64,000 bases of DNA from CAYNWT01 sp964485095 (GTDB taxonomy: Bacteria > Planctomycetota > Planctomycetia > Planctomycetales > Planctomycetaceae): positions 21,979 to 85,978 of the forward strand of contig CAZAIB010000015.1 of the NCBI GenBank assembly GCA_964485095.1, read 5' to 3'. Shown here one piece after another: positions 35,211 to 47,200 of the stretch. Positions within the stretch are counted from its first letter, which is position 1. Each line of letters opens with the position of its first letter. Position numbers and translations under genes: made by a program. Under the pieces are notes generated by a model. It had not been told where the DNA came from, did not search any database, and saw only the letters and a list, made by a program, of their open reading frames with translations.

Positions 35211-38200
35211 TTAATTCAGTAGTTCACCAAACCCTTCGTCGTCGACTTCTTCTTTCGCGTCCTCAAACGAGTCCAATACCGGAAGCGGGTCAAAGGCAAC
35301 CCATGCCGGCAGGGCAGAGACCATACTGGCTAACAACGTGCCGCCTCGCAGCAACCAGATAACGTAGCCCACAGACAGGCCGCTGGACACTACTGCGGTG
35401 GTTCCCACAGCAAGCGTCTGTAGCTGTATCTCCTTCTCCACTTGTTGCTCAGACGCGACAGCTGCCGGTGACGAGAAGTCTATTACTAACTCGGTTTGCG
35501 TGAGTGGACGTTTGCGGGCTAACAAGCTTAGAAGTGCGGCTTCGCTATCAGATCGGCTGGACGAGCTGCCAGTGCCGCCGTTGCCATCTCCGATGCGGCC
35601 AGTTTCCGGTACCAGTTCTTCTTCCGGCTCAGTGGGAATTAACGACGCAAGCACTTCTTCAACCGTCACTTCGGGGATGAAAGGTGACTGAACAGCTTCC
35701 GCTTCGGCGACAGCCGGTTCGGTTGCCTGCGCGGCAATTGGTCCGGCAAGAACCTGAGGGCTGGAACTATCCTTCTTTGCTGTCGGCTTCGACGTTTCGG
35801 CGTTATCGCTCGGTGTTTGAGTTTCCGAGGAATCTGATTCTGCTGGCGACTCCGGTACGCTTACCGATGGCGCTGGTTGACTTACCGAAGGACTGAAGCT
35901 TGTCGCCACAACGGGCGCCCCGGGATTTGGAGTGGTTACGGTCGGTGCGGCTACAGGCGGCGGCGCTATAGGCGGTGCGGCCACAGGCGGCGCGGCTACA
36001 GGTGGTGCAGCTACAGGTGGTGCAGCTACAGGAGGCGGTGTGTCCGGAACCGGTTCGCCGACCACTTCGATAGTCACGGTAATTGGAGCGCTGGTTGCCT
36101 GGCCGTCCGTCACGGAGTACGTGAAGGAGTCGGTCCCGACAAACCCATCGTCGGCAAGATAGCTGAAGCCACCCGCAGCCAATGTCAAAGTACCGTTGCT
36201 GGTTCCGGCAATGAGCTCTGCGGTAAGGACATCGGAATCAAGGTCACGGTCATTCAGTAGCAAACCGCCGGGTTCTACAATCAGGCTTTCTGACTCAGAG
36301 ACCACAAACGTTTCCGGGAGAACTATTGGAGCGTCGTTGACGGCAGCAACATCGACCGCGATCACCATTTGGACTGCGTCGCCAGTCTGGTCCTGGGCTT
36401 GCAATACCAGGGTTGCGAGGCCATTTCCGTCTGGTGCAAATGTTAGCTCGAGACTGGATCCATCCAATGAAGTCGATACCAGTCCCGGATCGTTGTTTGA
36501 GACGACTGAGAACTCAAGTCGGTCGCTATTGGTGAGAATGTCGACGTCGGCAAACAGGGACGCAAGGTCCAGCGTTTGTTGCGGACCGTCCTCAATCGCT
36601 GGGGTAGTTATTGAAGGCGATATCGCTGTTGGTGCGTCGTTGACCGCGGCCACATCAATTGGGACGACGTAATCAATCGACGCTCCAGCCTGGTCGGTTG
36701 CTCGTACTGTGACTGAGCCGGTTCCATTTTGGTCGGGTAGCAGTGACAGGTCCAGGACACCCCCGAACAAGGTGGCCACGGCGACCGACTGGGCTGAGTC
36801 ATCGACCAGAGTAAATGTCAGTGAATCAGTGTTGGTGGTCGTGTCGATGTCGGCAAACAGCTGGTTCAGGTCGATCTGCTCCGGCGCGGCGTCTTCAATC
36901 GCGGTGACGCTGACATCGGGGTTCGTGATGACAGGCAGGTCATTGACCGGTGTGACGACTACTTCGAAACTCCTCTGGGACGTGCTGGTCCCATCATCCA
37001 CAGTCAGTGTGATTGTCACCGGGCCACCATTCAGATTTGCCGCCGGTGTGATAGAAATTGTCCGGTCCGAACCAGTTCCGCTGACCACAATTCCGTCCAA
37101 AGGAATCAGGGTTGTGTCCGATGACGAAGCTGCGACTGTCAGCGTGCCAGCCTGTGGGTTGGAAACGTTAAAGGTTATCGGCCCCGTAGTCTGATCTTCT
37201 GCGACAACCTGGTCTGCAACTGCGCTTATCGTCGGTGCCTCAACCACGTCAGTGACGTTCAACGTGAAGCCAGCTGTTGCATCCGGACTTGCACCCACGG
37301 TCGAATCGTCAACAACTACAGTCACATCCAAGCGATCCTGAACTTCGAAGTCCAGATCCACCCCAGCTCTAAGCCTCAGCTCGTTACCAACAATTTCAAA
37401 GTTGCCAGCGTCCGGTCCGGTGACAGCAAGGTTGTTCGTACCAAGTGCATCATCGGGCACGGTAATCGTTGCGACTGTCGTCGCGAGCGTGGTGTCTGAG
37501 TTCTCCGGCAGAACTGTCACTACTGCATCCAGTGAAATGCCTGGCGCTTCGTTGACATCAAGCACATTGACAACCACTGTCTGGACAGCAGAGTTTTGGA
37601 CTCCGTCGTCCGCTTGAACCTGAAGGGAGTAACTACCGGTTGTCTCGAAGTCGAGAGTACTGCTGTCAGCGATGGTAAGTTCGCCAGTTGCCGGGTCGAG
37701 ATCAAACACACCATCGGGATCCCCGCCGACGATAGCCCAATTGCCGAGTGTGCCGACGGTATCAATGTCTGTCACGGTCAGTACGCCAAGGCTGGTTCCC
37801 GGCTGGCTGTCTTCGGCGATCGTAAAGGCGGGCTGGGGAACGATTGTTGGCGCGACATCGTTCTGGTCGTTTAGGGCGAGCGTGATTGTTTGTGGCGCGG
37901 TTAGGTTCCCACTGTCTGTGACGCTGAATTCCAATGTCAATTCAGTTGCGGTTTCGAAATCGAGTTCAGAGACATCCGCCACGACGATCTCGCCAGCGGC
38001 GTTGATAGTAAACGCTGTGGCTCCGGTTCCTCCGGTGACTGCGAAGGAATGCGTGTCATTGGCATCCGGATCGGTTACGACAACCTGTGCGACTACTGTT
38101 CCGTTGGGTGTGTTTTCGTCAACGGCATTCGAGACGACGTTCAAAGCGAACGGTTCGTTCTCGTCTGTCACGTTTATCGTGACGGGCACGACCGCAGATG

Positions 38201-41200
38201 TGTTGGTGCCGTCCTGGACGGTCACTTCCAACTGGTATGTGTTAGTCGCTTCGAAGTTCAGTGCGGTGTTGTCCAGGATGGAAATCTCGCCGGTTACGGA
38301 GTTGATTTCGAATATCCCATCGCTGTTGCCGCTCGTGATTGTCCAGTCCTGGAGCGAACCGACCGTATCTACGTCAGAGGCGGTGACGGTACCAACGACT
38401 GTGTTGTTAACCGCGTTCTCCGACACTGTGAATGTCTGCCCTGCGTCCACGACCGGAGCCTCGTCGTTGACATCAGCTAGATCAATCGTGATTGTCACCG
38501 TCGAGGTCTGTTGGTCGAAATCTGTAATCTCAACGTCCAGCGAGAAGCTGCTGGTGGCTTCAAAGTCCAGTTGACTGGAGTTCGCCACCGTAACCGAACC
38601 GCTGGCATCAATCGCAAACGCGTTGCCGACGTTCCCGCCCGCGATCGTGAATGTGTGGGAATCGCCGATATCCGGATCTGTGAATGGCACGACTCCAACT
38701 GACGTTCCGTTCGCCGTGTTTTCGTCAATCACGTAGTTCGCATTCGAACCAACAGGAGCGTCGTTGACGGACAGCACGTTTAAGCTTACGGCTCCAAGCT
38801 CATTGCTGTATGCGCCGGTTCCACCAATCGAGCTTGCGATGTTGACGCCTGTGCTGCCACTGGTAAGCCCGTCGGTCTGGTCCCAGGCCCTGAAAGTGAG
38901 CTCTCCTGAAGTCCCAACGTAGTTGGTGTTGGGGACGAATCGAATCCGTGCGTTCAGATCAAGAACGATGGCATTGCTACTACTCGGGTTCACCACGTTT
39001 TGCCAAACGCCACCATTCGTTGAGAACTGCCATATTCCATTGGTGATATCAGCTCCGGTAATTGCAATGCCTTCGACAGCATTCTGATCGACGTCAGTGA
39101 TTCGATCTCCTGCGGTACTCGCCAGGATGCTGGCAACCGTATCGCCAGGAGGGTCTGTATCGTCTTCGTTGATGTCAGTCAGATTTAGCGTCGCAGAGGT
39201 GTCGAGAACAGGAGCATCGTTGACTGGAGCAACCGAAATACTCACGGAATCGGTATCCTGCATGGCACCACCCGCCCCAAAATTTCCGAGGTCGTTCGTC
39301 GTGATCGTGACGGTGGCACCACCGTTATGATCAGCGGTTGGCGTGAATGTGAGACCGTCTAGTGCTTCTTCGGCGATCGTTTGTGTAGCACGGAACGTCA
39401 CGGTCGAATCATCCGTTCCCGTTCCATTGGAGATGTTGATCCCGAGCATGCTACCAAGCGTGATTGTTCCGTTGGCAGCAGACACCGTGACCTCAATTAG
39501 AAAATTACCGGCATCGGAATCGGATATCGTAATCGGATTGCCGTTAGCTGAACTGAACACCAACGGAGTATCTTCATTCGTGGCAGCATTTCCCGGAACG
39601 GTGGTAACCGGCGCGTCGTTTCGCGGAACGACCGTGATGTTGAAGATCTGGCCAGACTGAGAATTGCCTTGTCCGTCATCGACGGTAAACGTAAACCTAC
39701 CGCTGGCCGTTTCACTTCCATCGTGGATGTAGACCAGATTGCTGTTGTCGATGTCCGCCTGATCAAAACTCATGATCTGTGTTGTAGGATCGCTTGCAAA
39801 AGCCAGGAATCCGTTGGTCACCGACGTCACGCTGAAGGTGATATCGCTGTTCAGTTGAAGATCATCTGAATAAGACAGTTCGCCAATCTCAATGAAATCG
39901 AGTTCGCCTTCATTGACGGTGCTGCCAAGATTGTTGACGGCAGTCGGTGCGGTGATATCGCCTGTCAACCAAACAAACGCGGTCGCCACTATACTGTCTC
40001 TGGCTCCATCGTTGGCAACAAAGGTAATCTCTCGCGTCGTCGTATCCGGCGTCGCTGAAACATTCTCATAAGTCAGTGAATTGACCACGTCCCTAAAATC
40101 GTCATTGGTTGCGTTTTCACCTACAAACAGCCTTAACAGCCCTGTGGACGAAGAGGAGGACGATCCAATATTCGGATTGGAAGTCACCGCTAGAATTTCG
40201 TCGGCACCGTCCTGGATATTCGAGATCCGGATCGTCAATGTTTGGATCGTACTGTCGATGTCAAAAACTGCCGCACCGCCAGTAACCGAAACAGGCCCAT
40301 TTCCTGCGACGAACGATGTGGTGAAATCGAGTCCGGTCGTGCCGGCGCTGTCGTCAGCATCGAGGTCAATCACTGGGGCGTCGTTGACCGGCGTGACATT
40401 GATCGCCACGTTGGCAACTTCAGTCAGACTGCCGCCGTCGCCCGTGTTGCCCTGGTCATTGATGGTAATCGACAACTGGTCGGGGCCATTGAAATTCTCG
40501 TTGCTGTCGTAGGTCAGTCCTTCCAAAGCAAGGTTGATGTCAGCGATCGTCCCTGTCAGCGTGATGCTGTCTGTGCCATTGCCCATCAGGCTGGTGATGC
40601 CGGTCGTTGAGCCAAGCGACACAACACCTGAATTGACCTGAATCGACAAAGCTACCTCAGCGCCGTTGGCATCCACATCACGGATCACAATTTCATTTCC
40701 GTCGGCGCTGCTAAACGTCAGGGTGGTGTCTTCCGGGATTTGTTGGGCAGGGGGGCTGGCGACGAACTCTGGCGCGTCGTTTATCGGGCTAACAGTGATC
40801 CTCGCCGTATCAGTAGCGGAGCTCAACGTATTGGCGCCGCCCGTGTTTCCGGCCAGGCTGATCGTTTCACCTTCGATACCGCTGGTTTGATCCCAGGCTT
40901 GATACGAGAATAGGGCATCCCCGAAGAAGTTCGGGTTTGGCACGAATCGTACATAAGCATCTTCGCTTAACAGCAGCGCTGCGGTTGCGGATGGACTACC
41001 AAATTCGGTCCAACTATTTCCTCCGTCTGTCGAGTACTCCCACGTTCCGTTTGTTTGCTCAGCGGTAAAAATCGCGATGCCTTCTGGCGCGTCTGGGTCG
41101 TCGGCATCGGTGATTGCGTCTGCCAGTCCCGAACTGGCGATGATGTGGGCAATCGTGTTTCCATCTGAATTGAAATTGTCTTCATCGATCGCGGTGAGGG

Positions 41201-44200
41201 TGTTTAGCCCGGCGTTGTTCAGCACTGGGGCGTCGTTCGTGGCATTGACGGAAAGGCTGGACGTCGCCCCTGCGGATCGCTGACCAGCGCTATCTTCAAG
41301 CGTGAACTCAAAATTGATGGTGTCATCAACCAGGCGGTCGCTCGTGTTTCTAAATTCAATGCTCCGAACGATCGTTTGCAAATCATCGGTCGGAATTGAC
41401 TCCGTCGTCCCAGCCTGATTCGTGAACGTAAACGTCTCGTTACCGTCGTAGACCAGACTGACTGTCACACCGCTTGGTCTTAGGATGCCAATTGAGGAAT
41501 TCGTTCCAGCGGGGATAGCTACGCCTAAGATGATCAAAGTATCTTCAGGATTCGTTGCTCCAAATCCGCCCGCATTAATCGTCAACGTAACAATGTCACC
41601 TTCCATAGAGTCGTTAACTATGCTGCCCGCGGTGATAGGAGGTGCGGGGAAGTTTTCAGTAAACATCACAGTATGGTCTACACCTGATGAGTTACCGTTG
41701 AGGTCAATGACTGGAACTGAATTGGCAGTTATGTTGACTGTCGCGGTCGCCTCAAGGCTGTCTGCGGCCCCATCGTTGGCGACGATGGTCACAATGCGGC
41801 TACCAGTTGCTGTGGTGTCGGTATTGCTGTAGGTGAGTGAGTCCAACAAGGTCTGAAAATGATCATTGGTCGCTGAACCATCGCTGACAAAAGTGATCAC
41901 GCCACTATCCGGATCGACTACTCTGGTAATCGGCAGCGTGGAAGTTGCATCACCGATAGCCTCCGTTAATTCGAAATTGGCGAGCGTCACCGTTAGCCGC
42001 TCAATCGTGTTATCAACGTCCGCGATGCTTGAATTTCCAACGTTGACGATAGCAACGGGTGAACTACCCGCAAAATATTCGGTTGTATAGCCAATGTCGG
42101 GCGCTAAAGAATCGAGATCAACCGTTGGCGCGTCGTTGACATCCAGCACTGCGATTTGCGCGGACAATGTTTGCAAACTGAATGATGAACTGCCACCCGT
42201 GCCGCCGTTAGCACTGATGTTAATTCTGTCTCCTGCGTCAAAGCTGGTTTGGTCCCAGGCACGGAAACCCAAATTTGCGTTCCCGCCGGCTACTCCATCC
42301 GGGTTCAGACGCAGCAGGTCACTGTCACGCAGAAGCAAGGCATTGGTTTGGCCTACGTTTCCGACGTCCTGCCACGTGGCACCACCATCAATCGAGTATT
42401 GCCATACTCCTGCGTCTTCACCGTTACTAATTACGGCAATCCCCTCAATGACTCCCAACCCATCAGGGTCGGTGATTGGATTGCCGATTTCTGTGAGAAG
42501 ATCGGAGATTAACTCGCCAGAGTTATCAATGTCGTCTTCGGTGATATTGTCGAAGCGCGGAGTGAAACCAAGACCATTCAAGACCGGTGCGTCGTTGACC
42601 GGTGTGATGTTGACCTCAATATTAGCCACGGCTTCGAGGCTTCCGCCGCCGGCACCGGTTTGTTCGTTAAAAGTCCATTCAAGGTTGACACTGGCCGGTG
42701 GAGCATCAGTTAAACTTGCATAGGTGATCGCTCGCGCGACGTCGTTGACCACGGCTTCGGTGGCATTGCTGTTGAACTGCAATTCCAACTGGCCGCCGCT
42801 GTTGACGATGACCGTACCAACGGTCTCGCCGTCGTAGTCCAGGTCCAGGCCTTCGATAAGCGGTTTCAGCAAACCAACACCGCCAAACACGTCTTCAGGT
42901 GAGGCTCCACCAGTCCTGGCGATACTCAACGTCGCTCCGTCGTAGTTGCCGAAGGCCTGAAGTTCAGCGTCAAACAGAACGACATCGTCGTCGAGGATGA
43001 CAGGTGCCGCGTTTTCGGTGTAAGCCACATTGCTGTCGAGCCCAGTGATGGTGGGGGCGTCATTGATAGGAAAAATCATGACTGTCCTGGTTTCCATCAC
43101 CTCCAATGCTTCGCCATCGCCTTGCGATCCGTCGTTGTTGTCATTGAATGTCCAAACGAGATCCAGGCTGGAAGGCGGTGCGTCGCTACTGTTTCTGTAC
43201 CGCAACGACTGCATCACTTCATTGACCTGGGCGTTGGTTACATTGGGCCCAAACGTCAACTCGATCTGTCCGGCCGAGTTAGTGAAAGTTCCTAACGGGA
43301 CATTCAAAAGAGCGAACTCGCCGTTGGTGTTAAAGGTCAAGTCTCCGCCAGCGCTGAACTCATCTTCGCTATTCGCTCCGCCGCTGCGTTCGATTGTCAG
43401 CGTTGCTCCTTCAAAATTACCAATGTTGTTGTTGAGCCCCGATAGTTCCGGATCAAAGATCTGTACGTTGGTGTCGATGAAATTGGTGCTGTTTTCGAGC
43501 GTAAACACTGAGCCCGCCAACGTGTTGAACCGGTTGCCGTTGCTTTCGTACGTGGCGATGATGCCATCGGTTTCCGAAGCCGAAATTACATCCAGGTAGC
43601 CATCGCCATTCAGATCGCCCGTGGCGACTGACGAAGCTCCCATGGCGTTGGAGGTGATGATGTGAGCCGTGAAAACCGGACTGCCATCGTTTTCATACCA
43701 GACAACCTCGTTGTCGTGGAATGACGTCGAAAGGATATCCAGATCGCCGTCGCCATCGATATCAGCGGTCGTGACCGAGTTCGCTCCGCCTGCAGGGTTG
43801 GAGTTGGTGGCGTTGACGATTTCCTGCGCGAAGGTCCCATCTCCATTGTTCTTGAACCACGCGATTTCGTTGCTGTCAAATGCTGCCCCAAGCACGTCGA
43901 TGGTACCATCGCCATCGACGTCGGCGGCCGTCACGGACCGGGCTCCCATGAAAAAACCGTCGATGACGCGCCGGGTAAAGTTCTGGTTGCCATCGTTTTC
44001 GTACCAGGCGATTGTGTTGTCACCCCGAGACGCGGAAAGCACATCCAGGTCGCCATCGCCATCCAGGTCGGCCGTGGTGACCGAAGAAGCACCGTCAGCA
44101 ATACCGACACTGTTACCTGCAATCTCGTGCGGGGTAAAACTCTGGCTGTCGTCGTTTTCGTACCAGACTATCGAATCGTCTCCCCCTGCAGCCACAAGCA

Positions 44201-47200
44201 CGTCAATGTCACCATCGCCATCGACGTCCGCTGTTGTGACGGAGTTTGCCCCAGCGTTTTCATTGGTCGCAATCGACTGGGGAGCGAAATTCTGGCTGCC
44301 ATCGTTCCTGTACCAGACAATCTCACTATTGCTCAGGAGCGAGGTGCTGAAAGCGGCGACCAGATCCAAATGACCATCGCCATCCACATCAGCTACCGTT
44401 ACTGAAGTAGCAGTGAGGGAGCCGTGTGTGGTCACAGTGCGCTCGAAAAAACCACCGGTCCCATTGTTTTCATGCCAGGTAATGGTTCTTCCAGCGGTCG
44501 ACACCAGATCCAAATGGCCATCATCATCTATGTCAGCGGTAACTACCGAGTTGGCAACAGCGATCGGGGTGCTGCTCTCCAATGTCAAGGTAGGTGTCAA
44601 CGGAGCGTCAAACGTGGGAGCTTCGTTGACGTTGTTGACAGTGATCGTGAAATTTTCCCCGTAGTCGTAGCCTAACCCGTCTCTGACGGCAACGGTTACG
44701 ACATGGGATTGATTGGCTTCGTGGTTGAGCAGGTTCTCGTTGGCAACGGTAATTTCACCGGTGGCTCTGTCGATCGCAAACCGACCACCTGCGTCGTTGG
44801 ACAGCGTGAAGGTATTTGAGGACGTGTCACCATTGGAGGTGACGATCACAAACCCAACGCTCGTGCCGTCGCTCGAATTCTCATCGACATTCAGAGCATC
44901 AACAGGGTTGCTCGTAAAATACTCTCCACTCCTGCTAGTTTCTGGGGCGTGCCGAACACTCAAGTTGTTGCCATCAACGACTTCGACAACCTGGCCACTG
45001 CTATCAAATCCGTCGAATTGCCAGTTAGCGACCAGACCGTTCGGCAAGTCGTTTGGATCAAGCTTCTGTTGATAATTCTCAGCAATTTCAGTTGCGCTTC
45101 GAACTCCGTCCCAGATACGAACATCATAAATTGTTCCATCTAATCGCTGATCGTTTTGGTAGCCAGTATCGAGTCCGTCCTGGTCCTGACCAAAAACGAA
45201 ACGGCCATTGGTCGTATCCAACTGTTCGTTCTGGTTCAAGTTGGAACCGGATTCTTCGAGTTGCCCATCGATATAGACTTCCCAATCGCCGCTTGCGCTA
45301 TCCCATGTCACTGCCAACGAGTGACGCTCTCCGTCCAGTAACGCGTCCGCGTAATCGATCTGGTCCGCAAACACCAGGCCACCGCTTCCAAAATCCAGCT
45401 CCAGCGCGCCGCTGTCGTCGGTTTGAATGGCAAGTTCGTCGCCACTTCCTGTCCCGCTATTGAACGAAACGAACACTGTTTCATGGGGTCTGTCAGTGGC
45501 GGCGAATAGGATCTCAAAGGTCGTGGCGGTCAATGGTGTGCCCAGCCCCGCGTCGGAGATCAGATACGCATCGGTGCCACCATCGTTATTCAGTGAGATA
45601 CCGGTGGAAAGATCTATTGTGGGCTCAACAAGCTGAACCGTCGTCTGGCCCGTTGCTGCGAATGATAAATCGAGCCCGTCTGTGAATCTCCATTGGTGTG
45701 TAAACTCAGCTGGAGCTGGATCCGTACCTATATATTCGTAAGTTATTGACTGGATGAACTGGTTCACGAGTTCGTTGGTCGCGTTACTATTGAAGTCAAA
45801 CGGACGAAAGCCAAAAGAATTTCCGCTGACCGTACCGATGGTAACATCAGAGACAACGATATCTTGCCCCGCCATCACTTGCACGCCGTTGATGCCTAGC
45901 GTGTGTTCCAAAAACTCGCTTACTTGCAATCTTGCTCCGTCAAAGTGACCGATCGCGTCGAGCTCTGTATCAAAGATTGTTGCGTCTGCGTCCAGAACTA
46001 CTGGATCGCCTCCCACCACATACGTCACGGTGTCATCGAGGTTACTGAACACGGATGGCTCGTTGATGTCACTGACATCAATCGTGATTGTTTCGCTGTA
46101 AGTAACACTGCCATCGGTGACTTCAACGATTATGTCGTGACTGGCGTTGTTATCAAAATTCAGCAGCGAGCTATCTGCGACGGTGATTTCGCCCGTAGTT
46201 TCGTCGATCGCAAACCGCCCGTCCGCGTTGTCCAGGAGGGTGAAAGATGTTGTGTCAGGGTTGCCACCGGTCGTGATCAAGAATCCTACGCTGGTACCGT
46301 CGCTTGCATTCTCTACCACAGTCAAATCATTGACGGGTGTGCTCGGAGCAAACCCAGCGAAAGGTACATGCTCAACGCTCAGATTGTTTCCGTTGACAAC
46401 GTCAGTGACAGTACTGCCATCGAATTGGTCGAATTGCCAGTTGGCGATCAAGCCCTCGTGGATAGCGGTCGGGTCAAGTTTTTGTTGGTAGCTTTCGGCA
46501 ATCTCGGATTCTGTGCGAACGCGATCCCAGACCCTTACATCAAACAAAGTTCCATTGAAAACCTCGTTTTGTTGGAAGCCACCACCGATGGAGTCCTGCT
46601 CTTGGCCGAACAGCAAAGTTCCTCCTGCAGCGATCGTGTTTCCTGTTTCCAGCCCCGTGCGCGAAATGACGAAATCGCCGTCAACGTATAACGTCCATTC
46701 TCCTGCTGTCGAACTCCACGAGACAGCGAGCGAATGCGGCTGCCCGTCAAACAAACTATTGAAATCGAAATTCGCCTGTGGCACAAAAACGGCCGTGCCA
46801 TTGACGTAAAAATTCAGCTCATTCGAAAGCGGATTGAACTGAATCCTGAAATCGTTCCCGCTTGTGCTTCCAGCTGCGTATGAAAACAGGGTGGGCAAGC
46901 CGTCATTCGACGTCGATGCAAAAATGGTCTCAACCGTGACCGCATCCCGTCCACCAAGAACAGTTGCCCCATCGTCAGCGAGCAAGAATGCATTGTTTCC
47001 ATCGGTATTGATTTCAACACCGCTGGAAAGATCGGTTATCCCGGTTGCATCGCCGGTTTGAACATCGGGAACCGTCTCCAGTGACAGCGAGTTAAATCGT
47101 TCCGCCGACGTCAGGCCAACATCACTTCCATCAAACACAATCGAAGCAGTACCAGCGGTGTTTCCCACCCCGGTGCTGCTCAGATTGAATGCCACCACAT

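Noticed and set aside
37672..38574. 300-codon plus-strand open frame inside the giant gene
   Set aside because: Antisense shadow of repetitive Thr/Val/Asp-rich cadherin repeats; the Ser/Thr/Val-rich translation is an artefact of that repetition.
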